Shown here in pieces: positions 1 to 6,669 of a DNA stretch of 64,000 nucleotides (position 1 is the first letter of the stretch; each line of letters opens with the position of its first letter). The DNA is taken from assembly GCF_042653205.1 (NCBI RefSeq), contig NZ_JBHSHY010000017.1, positions 1 to 64,000 on the forward strand, given 5' to 3'. The stretch comes from Paenibacillus_Z sp042653205. GTDB taxonomy: Bacteria > Bacillota > Bacilli > Paenibacillales > Paenibacillaceae. Under the pieces are notes generated by a model. The model had not been told where the DNA came from. It was given only the letters and a program-made list of their open reading frames with translations, and did not search any database. The position numbers and the translations under genes were made by a program.

Positions 1-124
1 TTTGCCGTAAGCTTCCTTCAGATTCCGCCTCGCGGCGGACACCCTTGCTTTTGGCTAACGGTAGGCGTTCGCCAGCCCCCGTTCGGGACTTTCACCCTAG
101 AGATGACGCCCATGCTGGGCGTAC
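1..124 (-). mobile_element. Group II intron, 5' end (domain I), cut by window edge
   Basis: Read on the minus strand, the sequence starts GTACGCCCAGCATGGGCG and continues through AGGGTGAAAGTCCCGAACGG, CGTTAGCC, AGCAAGGGTGTCCGCCGCG and GGAATCTGAAGGAAGC. This order matches the conserved 5' part of bacterial group II introns (GUGCG-like start, domain I elements). The intron-encoded reverse transcriptase and the catalytic 3' domains would lie to the left, outside the window. The 5' junction, near position 124, lies 6 nt beyond the T-tract of the terminator hairpin at 130-171. Insertion just after a terminator is the habit of class C introns, but the class cannot be assigned from this fragment. 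The family match is from memory of the conserved motif; the exact junction base is inferred. Confidence 0.75.
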
Positions 125-129
125 ACGTC

Positions 130-171
130 AAAAAGCCTCCGACTCCATCATTGTGGAATCGGAGGCTTTTT
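130..171 (-). terminator. Intrinsic terminator downstream of ald (bidirectional)
   Basis: The arms AAAAAGCCTCCGA and TCGGAGGCTTTTT flank a short loop, giving a GC-rich stem with an A-tract on one side and a T-tract on the other. It can work in both directions. For the minus strand it follows ald, but 390 bp past the ald stop codon, so the ald transcript would carry a long 3' untranslated region containing the repeat at 227-507. Confidence 0.85.
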
Positions 172-226
172 CGGCTTGCAAGCCGCGACCGCCGCAAGCT
201 GCATCCCGCACCGGCCCCTGGCTGCT

Positions 227-507
227 CCGGCCGTTCCGCGCGCAACGCAGGCTGCCTCGCCTCGCCTCGCCTCACGCGAGCCAGCCGCTCCGCGAGCCGG
301 CCTGGCGCGCTTGTTCGGCGCAGCCCTCGCATCGCAACCGCTCGGCGCGACCCTCGCGCCGCACCAGCCCCGGCCGTTCCGCGCGCAACGCAGGCTGCCT
401 CGCCTCGCCTCACGCGAGCCAGCCGCTCCGCGAGCCGGCCTGGCGCGCTTGTTCGGCGCAGCCCTCGCATCGCGACCGTTCGGCGCGACCCTCGCGCCGC
501 ACCGGCC
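227..507. repeat. GC-rich direct repeat, two copies of about 140 bp
   Basis: The block starting CCGGCCGTTCCGCGCGCAAC at 227 recurs at 370, 143 bp later. The copies are nearly identical except for one extra CGCCT unit in copy 1 and a few substitutions; a degenerate third start is visible near 507. Several frames are open through it because it has few stops, but no ribosome site or recognisable protein accompanies them. It fills the space between the ald stop codon and the ald terminator, so 172-561 holds only this repeat. Confidence 0.8.
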
Positions 508-561
508 CCGGCCGCCCCGCGCGGCCCGCTCCGTCGCGCCTCACGCTTCGCTCGCGGCAAG

Positions 562-1677
562 CTACCGCAGCAGCGCGTACACGTCCGTGTGCGCGAGTCC
601 GTGCGCGTCGGCCACGGCCTTATACGTCACGCGTCCGGCGGCGACGTTGACGCCGCGCGCGATCGCTTTGTCGTCCAAGGCGGCTTGCGCCCAGCCTTTG
701 CCGGCGATCCGCAGCCCGTACGGCGTCGTCGCGTTGGCCAGCGCCAGCGTGGACGTGCGCGCCACGGCGCCCGGCATGTTCGCGACGGCGTAATGGACGA
801 CGCCGTGCTTCACGTAGGTCGGCTCGTCATGCGTCGTGATGCGGTCGATCGTTGCGATGGAGCCGCCTTGGTCGATCGCCACGTCGACGATGACGCTGCC
901 GGGGCTCATCGCCCGGACCATCTCTTCCGTCACGAGCCGCGGCGCCCGCGCGCCGGGGATGAGCACGGCGCCGACGACGAGGTCCGCGCGGCGGACGGCT
1001 TCGGCGATGTTGTACGGATTCGACATGAGCGTCTTCACTCGGCCCTGGAACCGGTCGTCGAGCTGGCGCAGCCGGTCCGGGTTCAAGTCGAGAATCGTCA
1101 CGTCGGCTCCCAGCCCGACGGCCATCTGCGCCGCGTTGGACCCGACAATGCCGCCGCCGATGATCGTCACCTTGCCCGGCTCAACGCCCGGGACGCCGCC
1201 GAGCAGCACGCCTTTGCCGCCGTTTGCCTTCTCCAGAAAACGGGCGCCGATCTGCACCGACATGCGGCCCGCCACTTCGCTCATCGGCGTCAGGAGCGGC
1301 AGGGTGCCGTTGTCCGGCTGGATCGTCTCGTAGGCGATCGCGGTCACGCCCCGTTCGACGAGCGCCTGCGTCAGGCCGGCTTCCGGCGCCAGATGCAAGT
1401 AGGTGTACAGGATCAGCCCTTCCCGGAAAAAGCCGTATTCCTCCGGCAGCGGCTCCTTCACCTTCACGACCATGTCGGCCGCCCACGCTTCCGCCGCGTC
1501 CGCCGCGATCGTCGCGCCGGCCGCGACGTAATCCTCGTCTGCGAAGCCGATGCCCGCGCCGGCCCCCGTTTCTACCTGCACTTCGTGCCCGGCCTTCACA
1601 TAAGACAGCACGGCTCCCGGCGTCATGCCGACGCGGAACTCGTTATTTTTGGTTTCTTTAGGTACGCCGATCAACAT
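562..1677 (-). CDS. ald: Alanine dehydrogenase
   Basis: This 371-aa cytosolic enzyme is predicted to convert L-alanine and NAD+ reversibly to pyruvate, ammonia and NADH. It has the family's usual length and the known key residues in register: Arg15, Lys74 (in KVKEP), His95 (in YLHLAPE) and Asp269 (in VDVAIDQGG). The Rossmann NAD motif GGGIVGS lies near residues 174-180. Ald supports alanine use as carbon and nitrogen source, and in Bacillus is linked to sporulation. The gene lies directly downstream of a PucR-type regulator on the same strand. A 15-bp palindrome sits in the 109-bp gap, and a -10-like TATAGT (1718-1723, minus) has no good -35, as expected of an activator-dependent promoter. 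Confidence 0.97.
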   Translation of the reverse strand: MLIGVPKETKNNEFRVGMTPGAVLSYVKAGHEVQVETGAGAGIGFADEDYVAAGATIAADAAEAWAADMVVKVKEPLPEEYGFFREGLILYTYLHLAPEAGLTQALVERGVTAIAYETIQPDNGTLPLLTPMSEVAGRMSVQIGARFLEKANGGKGVLLGGVPGVEPGKVTIIGGGIVGSNAAQMAVGLGADVTILDLNPDRLRQLDDRFQGRVKTLMSNPYNIAEAVRRADLVVGAVLIPGARAPRLVTEEMVRAMSPGSVIVDVAIDQGGSIATIDRITTHDEPTYVKHGVVHYAVANMPGAVARTSTLALANATTPYGLRIAGKGWAQAALDDKAIARGVNVAAGRVTYKAVADAHGLAHTDVYALLR

Positions 1678-1756
1678 GCGGCATCCGCCTCTCTCTCGTC
1701 ATCGTTTCGATGCTTCCACTATAAGCCGGCGGGAGAGAGGTTCCATTAGACAAAAT

Positions 1757-1771
1757 GTCCAACGTTTGGAC
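1757..1771. promoter_or_regulatory. Palindromic operator candidate upstream of ald
   Basis: GTCCAACGTTTGGAC has perfect 6-bp arms (GTCCAA/TTGGAC) around CGT. Its centre is about 43 bp upstream of the -10-like TATAGT of ald, a position suited to an activator contacting RNA polymerase. The neighbouring PucR-type regulator is the obvious candidate ligand; this is inference. Confidence 0.5.
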
Positions 1772-1786
1772 CGTGATTTTTACAGC

Positions 1787-3463
1787 TTACACCGGCGCGT
1801 CCGGTTTCAGAAGCTGGTACGCCCGGATGCCGGCCTGCAGGGCGAGCCGTTTCTCCGGCTCCATGTAGTCCGCGCCGAGCAGCTCCTCGATCTTGTCCAG
1901 CCGGTAGTACAGCGACTGCCGGACGATGAACAGCCGCTCCGCCGCGATCCGCTTCGAGCCGTCGCAATCCAGATAGACCTTCAGCGTGCGCAGCAGGTCG
2001 CTGCCCTTCGCCTCGTCGTGGTCGAGAATCGGCCCCAGGTACGTCCGCACGAACGAAGCCAGTACACCCTTGTCCGCGATATGGAACAGCAGATGGAACA
2101 CCCCGATCTCATCGAAAAACACCGGGTCCGTCCGCAAAATCGGCGCGAGCGACAGCGCCTGCAGCGCCTCCTGATAGCTCGTGTGGGCCTGCAGGAGGCC
2201 GCGGCCGTGACGGCCGACGCCCGCCGAGATCCGCACGTCCCCCGCTGCCTTCAACTGCCCGAGCGAACCGAGCGCCTGACGCAGCCGCTCTTTGACCGGC
2301 TTCTTCGGCGCCTTGTCGAACGCGATGACGACGAGCCGGCCGTTCTTCAGCGTCATGAGCGGATGGAACGTCTGCCCCTCAAACACGGTGCGCACGGCGA
2401 GCGAGAGGTGAATGCCCGCCGACTCCGTCCCGTCGTCCCCGAAGCCGGAAGCGGCGGCGGCAGGCCCGTCGCCGAACTCGATCACGACGACCCGGTACGG
2501 CAGCTCGTTCAGCTGCCGGTAGGCGCCGCCGGCGAGCAGCTTGACCTGCTCCTCGTCGCGGAGCCGGAAATGCAGCAGATCATCGACCCACAGCGTCTCC
2601 GAATAGAGCCGGCGCTCCTCGACGTAGCGCGTGCGCAGCAGGTCCTGCGCGATGGACAGCGACGCCGAATCGAGGATCAGAAATTCGTATTCCTGCGGCT
2701 TCCGGCCGAATGCGAGCAGCAAATGCGCCCACGTCTTCCCCATGGCGCCGACGGGCTGGATGACGACGCTCCGCCCGGCATGCTCCGCCACCGCCGGCGC
2801 CTCCGCGGCCTCCCCGCCGCCGATCGAGTCCGCGGCGCGGCTTCGCCAGCCGGCGAGAAAGGCGAGCCATGCCTCCGCCTCCCGCTCCGGGACGGGCGGC
2901 ACGAACCTCGGCGGGCCGTCCTCCGGCACGTAGATGACCGACGCCCGCGCGCTGTCGCGCAGCAGCTCGAGCACCCGGTTCACGCCCTGCGACGCCAGCG
3001 TCATGCGGTGAAAGGCGCGGGACGTCTTCTCCAGCTCCTGCAGCGCGCGATGATGCTGATGGATGCGGTACGTATGAATGTCTTGCGTAATATCGATAAA
3101 CCGCACGCTCCGCGGAAAGACGATGACCGGCAAGCCGACCGCCTCCGCCGCGCGCAGCCATTCGTCCGGCACGCTGCTGACGTGATGGCCCAATTCGATG
3201 CACAGGCAGGCCGCCTCGCACCGGACGAGCTGGTCCAAATACGTCAGGAACGCCGCGGTGTCGTTCTTGAACGCGGCTCCCGTCGTCAGAATCATCTCGC
3301 CGCCCTGCAGCAGCTGGTCGAACCGGATCACTTCGATGATATGCACCCAGCGAACGGCACGGCCGAGGCCCGCCGCGCCCGCCGCGAGGTATGCGTGCCG
3401 GAACGCCGGCCTCGCCAGCACGTCCCGCACGGTCAATTGTTCGTCTTGCTCCACGCGCGTCAC
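1787..3463 (-). CDS. PucR family transcriptional regulator, probable activator of ald
   Basis: This is a 558-aa protein with a GTG start. The N-terminal purine-catabolism/PucR domain (about residues 9-125, beginning LTVRDVLARPAF) is followed by a GGDEF-like middle region. The C-terminal PucR helix-turn-helix (about 490-550) includes LKVYLDCDGSKRIAAERL and IVRQSLYYRLDKIEELLG. In Bacillus subtilis a PucR-family protein, AdeR, activates ald in response to alanine. Here the gene sits immediately upstream of ald in the same orientation, so the same role is likely. The ligand is not evident from sequence. A ribosome site (GGGAGAAAG) precedes the GTG. Confidence 0.88.
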   Translation of the reverse strand: MTRVEQDEQLTVRDVLARPAFRHAYLAAGAAGLGRAVRWVHIIEVIRFDQLLQGGEMILTTGAAFKNDTAAFLTYLDQLVRCEAACLCIELGHHVSSVPDEWLRAAEAVGLPVIVFPRSVRFIDITQDIHTYRIHQHHRALQELEKTSRAFHRMTLASQGVNRVLELLRDSARASVIYVPEDGPPRFVPPVPEREAEAWLAFLAGWRSRAADSIGGGEAAEAPAVAEHAGRSVVIQPVGAMGKTWAHLLLAFGRKPQEYEFLILDSASLSIAQDLLRTRYVEERRLYSETLWVDDLLHFRLRDEEQVKLLAGGAYRQLNELPYRVVVIEFGDGPAAAASGFGDDGTESAGIHLSLAVRTVFEGQTFHPLMTLKNGRLVVIAFDKAPKKPVKERLRQALGSLGQLKAAGDVRISAGVGRHGRGLLQAHTSYQEALQALSLAPILRTDPVFFDEIGVFHLLFHIADKGVLASFVRTYLGPILDHDEAKGSDLLRTLKVYLDCDGSKRIAAERLFIVRQSLYYRLDKIEELLGADYMEPEKRLALQAGIRAYQLLKPDAPV

Positions 3464-3689
3464 TTCACTTTCTCCCAGTCATGACAATAAACATCCGTTC
3501 GCGAGGAACGGCACGGTTCTATTGTACCATTCGGCTAGCCCGGCGGCGAAGGCTTGCCGGCACGCGGCGAGCTCCGGCGCCGTTCCGGTGCCGGCGCGGG
3601 CGCCGCGCACGCTTTAAGCAAACGCGGCGCAGAATAGACGTATTCCAATCCGGTCATTCTAAAGGGAAATTAAGCCAAGGGAATCGAAG

Positions 3690-3900
3690 CGGGCGACGCA
3701 AGGCTGGCGGGGCAGCCCGGATGCGAACGGCGCAGGCGGCGCAAGGCTCGCCAGGTCAGCGGCCGCGAACCGCACGGGCGGCGCAAGGCTCGCCGGGCCA
3801 GCCGGACGCGAATGGCATCGGCGGCGCGCGGCTCGCCGGGCCAGCCAGACGCGAATGGCACTGGCGGCGCAAGGCTCGCCGGGCCAACACGGCCGCAAAC
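3690..3900. repeat. Degenerate 42-44 bp GC-rich tandem repeat
   Basis: The unit core GCAAGGCTCGCC recurs at 3741, 3783 and 3869, with a variant GCGCGGCTCGCC at 3827 and a decayed copy near 3700. This gives a spacing of 42-44 bp. Between cores runs a CGGGCCAGCCGGACGCGAATGG-like segment, shared between copies. The stretch 3464-4025 otherwise contains only the pucR upstream region and a terminator hairpin. The reading frames through it look like consequences of base composition. Confidence 0.75.
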
Positions 3901-3969
3901 GGCACGGCGGACGCGCGCCGCAGCCGGCCGCGGCCCCGGCGCGGCACCCGAGCCGTCCGAACCATACAA

Positions 3970-4001
3970 CAAGCCTTGACGGCATTGGCCGCCAAGGCTT
4001 G
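3970..4001 (-). terminator. Terminator-like hairpin after the DUF4091 gene
   Basis: CAAGCCTT and AAGGCTTG, extended inwards by CGGC/GCCG pairs, form a stem just downstream (minus strand) of the gene ending at 4026. The following T-tract is weak (TTGTTGTAT). Confidence 0.55.
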
Positions 4002-4025
4002 TTTGGTCTTTCCGATCGAACGCGG

Positions 4026-5687
4026 CTACGGCCGCTCCTTCAGCTTCGCGTTCACCCATTCCCGTTTGGCCAGCAGCCAGGCGGCGTCCCGCGGATACCG
4101 GCTGAACGTGATGGGCTCGCCGAGCCCTTCCTCCAAGCCCGCGATGACGTAATCCCGGCCGTATGTCTCCTCCAGCAGCCCGAGCGCCCTCATATCCTGC
4201 AGCGCCTCGCGAAGCACCTCCAGCCGGATCGACTCGACCGGCCGGCCGTCGGCGCCCGGGTAGACGAGGAAGGCGTCGCCCGACGGAAACGCGAGGCTCG
4301 CGTCCGTGACCCGGTACGGGTCGATCGGGCCGACAGAATATTGCGCGTACCAGAAGTTGTAGCCCCAGTGCAGGAAGCCGGCGAGGCCGAATTTGTACAG
4401 CTGGATGCCTAAAATCCGGTTGCGCGCCGACGGCATGCTGAAGAAGCGGTTCGCGACCTCCTTGTACTGCCCGCAGCAGTAATACGTCCACAAGCCGCCG
4501 ACGCCGGCCGCGAGAAACGGCTCGATATGGTTGCTCGCCGGGACCGGGTTCTTGACCAGCCCTTTCTCGTAGAACGCGAAATCCGACAGCGCGTCGATGA
4601 CCGGATAACCTTCCAGCAGCTCGCCGATCAGCCGGCTCGCGCGGGCGTACGCCTCGATATCCCGGAGCGAAGGCTCGTCCGAGACGTGGAACAGGCAGCG
4701 GTCCCGCAGCCCGTTCGCTTCGATCCAAGTCCGCAGCGCGGGCACGAACTGCCGGAGGAACGCTTCGTACGCTTCGCCGCCCGCGTCCGTCTCCCAGCCG
4801 AAGATCCGCCGCTCCGTCCCGCCGGCGTCCGCGACGATCTTGGGCGCGTGCTTCGCCCCCCACTGCGTGAACAGGTGCGAGAATTCGAACCGCTCGATCC
4901 CTTCGCGCCGGCACAGCGCCACCCACTGCTCCAGTTTGGCGAAGCCGAACCGGTAGCTCCCGTCCGCTTCGGCGCGGACGTCGACGAGCTGGACGGTCGG
5001 CCGTTCCCCGCCGACCCGCGTATCGAGCGGCGGCGTGAAGATCGGCGTCAGGATCACGTTCACGCCGTGCTTGGCCGCGGTGCGCACGTACGCCGCGATG
5101 ATCTCCCAATGCCGCTCGCCGAACACGTCGACGCCGTAATGGGTCGCCAGGCAATCCGCATGGAACCATTCCGTGTGCAGCAGCCGCTGCTCCGGCAGCC
5201 GCAGCGGGACGATGTCGAGCTCGAAGTCCGTCTCCCCGAGCGGTTCGCCCGCCGCCGAAGCGAAAGCCACCGCGATCGTATGCGCGCCGGGCCGCACGCC
5301 GGCGCGCGGCTCGACCGTCACCCAGACGGAGCGCCATTGGCCGGGAAGCGCCGCCGCGCCCGCCCCGCCCGGCAGCTCGAACAGCGGATCGGGATACAGG
5401 CCCGGCGCCGTTCGCAGAACGCCGTCGTCGTGATCCGCGTACGCCGGCAGCTCGGACGGAGCCAGGCCGACCGCCCGGAGCGTAATGTCGGCCTCGATGT
5501 CCGAGCGGACGGACACCCGCATGTCTTTAATCAGCGCGTCCGCGCGGTACGCGACCTGGAAGGACGCGATTTCGTTCTCGAGCGCGCTCGCCCGCCGGTA
5601 GGGCGCTTCGCGCAGGGGCTCGTCCGCGAATACTTTTGCGAGCGAGCTGATGCACCGCAGCTCGAGCTTCGATTGGGTCTCGTTCAT
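4026..5687 (-). CDS. DUF4091 domain glycoside-hydrolase-like protein
   Basis: This is a 553-aa protein with no signal peptide. The N-terminal 150 residues look like a beta-sandwich (AFASAAGEPLGETDFELDIV). The rest resembles a TIM barrel of the DUF4091 type, with aromatic and acidic residues such as TEWFHADC, FSHLFTQWGAKH and YYCCGQYKEVANRFFSMPS. DUF4091 proteins are found in polysaccharide-use loci and are thought to be glycoside hydrolases, but the substrate is unknown. The ATG is 6 nt after the upstream stop, and its GAGGAGG site lies inside the end of that gene, so the two are translated as a unit. The lack of a signal peptide suggests it acts on an imported oligosaccharide. Confidence 0.75.
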   Translation of the reverse strand: MNETQSKLELRCISSLAKVFADEPLREAPYRRASALENEIASFQVAYRADALIKDMRVSVRSDIEADITLRAVGLAPSELPAYADHDDGVLRTAPGLYPDPLFELPGGAGAAALPGQWRSVWVTVEPRAGVRPGAHTIAVAFASAAGEPLGETDFELDIVPLRLPEQRLLHTEWFHADCLATHYGVDVFGERHWEIIAAYVRTAAKHGVNVILTPIFTPPLDTRVGGERPTVQLVDVRAEADGSYRFGFAKLEQWVALCRREGIERFEFSHLFTQWGAKHAPKIVADAGGTERRIFGWETDAGGEAYEAFLRQFVPALRTWIEANGLRDRCLFHVSDEPSLRDIEAYARASRLIGELLEGYPVIDALSDFAFYEKGLVKNPVPASNHIEPFLAAGVGGLWTYYCCGQYKEVANRFFSMPSARNRILGIQLYKFGLAGFLHWGYNFWYAQYSVGPIDPYRVTDASLAFPSGDAFLVYPGADGRPVESIRLEVLREALQDMRALGLLEETYGRDYVIAGLEEGLGEPITFSRYPRDAAWLLAKREWVNAKLKERP

Positions 5688-5693
5688 CTTGCG

Positions 5694-6341
5694 TCAGGCC
5701 TCCTCATTCATGTCCGGACCGCCCGTGAACAGCAGCGTGCCGAAGCGCTCCGGAATATGGTAGTTCACGGCCCCCGTCGGGCGCCAGGCCCAATAGCGGC
5801 GCTCGCCGCTCCGGTCTTCGTCGATCCGGTAGGCGTTCCATCGCCAGGCCGTGCCGTCCGCCGGCAGGCGGCCGAAGTTCGCGAGCGGCAGCCGGATCTC
5901 GTAGATCCGTAGCGGTCCGTCTTCGCGGACGTCCGTCGTCATTCCGGCGGCATGCCATTCCAGCTCGATCATCTTCGAGCCCGCCAAATCGTTGCGGATC
6001 CGCGCGTCGAACACGACGTTCCGCGGGCTGACCTCGAGCTCGTAATACGTCGTCCCGTCGCCATCCTCATCCAGAAAGAGTTCCACGACATCCTCTTCGT
6101 AGAGCGGATCGTCATGGCCGGTCATCGTCGCGACGACATGGTCGTCCTCGCATTCGAACCGGAACCATAGGTCGCTCCCGGTCCAACAGGCCTGCACGGC
6201 CGTCCGCAGCGCCGGGGCGGCCCCCGTCGAGACGTCCGTCAGCAAGACGGACGCGATCTCTGCCCACTGAACGGAGCCGTCGGCCGAAAGCGCGGCATAC
6301 CGGCAGCGATAGACGCCGTGCTCCGCATCGCTGCGGCTCAT
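5694..6341 (-). CDS. CBM9-like/DOMON-like sugar-binding protein
   Basis: This is a 215-aa protein resembling family 9 carbohydrate-binding modules. The pattern includes WTGSDLWFRFECEDDHV, a DVVELFLDEDGDGTTYYELE strand pair and a C-terminal WRWNAYRIDE/YWAWRPTGAVNYHIPERFGTLLF block. No signal peptide is present. The start at 6341 is chosen because AGAGGCGG precedes it at suitable distance and the family similarity begins there; the frame stays open further upstream without a supported start. It is directly upstream of the DUF4091 gene and probably supplies its substrate-recognition partner. Confidence 0.65.
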   Translation of the reverse strand: MSRSDAEHGVYRCRYAALSADGSVQWAEIASVLLTDVSTGAAPALRTAVQACWTGSDLWFRFECEDDHVVATMTGHDDPLYEEDVVELFLDEDGDGTTYYELEVSPRNVVFDARIRNDLAGSKMIELEWHAAGMTTDVREDGPLRIYEIRLPLANFGRLPADGTAWRWNAYRIDEDRSGERRYWAWRPTGAVNYHIPERFGTLLFTGGPDMNEEA

Positions 6342-6492
6342 CGCCGCACCGCCTCTTTCGCCGGGCACGCCGTCCGAGCCCCGATCCCCCGCATTCGCGT
6401 TCCGGTCCGCGCTATCGGCCGGACGCCGCTTCGTGTCGTCATGGCGTTCACTCTCCCTCGCGGTAATCTTGCATCCTATCTCCTCTATTATA
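6338..6492 (-). promoter_or_regulatory. Leader with -10-like box and two short reading frames
   Basis: A TATAAT box (6487-6492, minus strand) lies upstream of the CBM9-like gene; no convincing -35 was found. The leader contains an 8-codon frame starting at 6474 after GAGGAG. It also contains a 34-codon frame (6338-6442) after GAGGGAGAG, whose TGA stop overlaps the ATG of the CBM9-like gene in an ATGA junction. The 34-aa product is arginine-rich and matches nothing known. The frames may be translational-coupling leaders or chance. The remainder of 6342-6669 holds only a terminator. Confidence 0.35.
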
Positions 6493-6612
6493 GAAGCCGG
6501 GAAGCGAAGGAGATATAGCAAGTCGGCCGGATTTTTTGCGCTGCGGGGACCGGCGCCGCGAACCGCCCGCCATCCCCGGGTCCAGCCGCGGCCGCGGCGC
6601 CGATACGGCAAG

Positions 6613-6650
6613 AAGCCCTCTATCCGCATCCCGGATAGAGGGCTTTTGCT
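6613..6650 (-). terminator. Intrinsic terminator of the subtilisin operon
   Basis: Arms AGCCCTCTATCCG (6614-6626) and CGGATAGAGGGCT (6632-6644) form a perfect 13-bp stem with a 5-nt loop, 20 bp past the stop of the SLH protease. On the plus strand it is followed by TTTTGCTT, so it may act in both directions. Confidence 0.8.
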
Positions 6651-6669
6651 TGGTACCTTTACGTTCCGA

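Noticed and set aside
103..1749. 548-codon plus-strand frame opposite ald
   Set aside because: It is antisense to a clear alanine dehydrogenase with all catalytic residues. Its translation is Arg/His/Ala-rich without domains; high GC keeps the opposite frame open.
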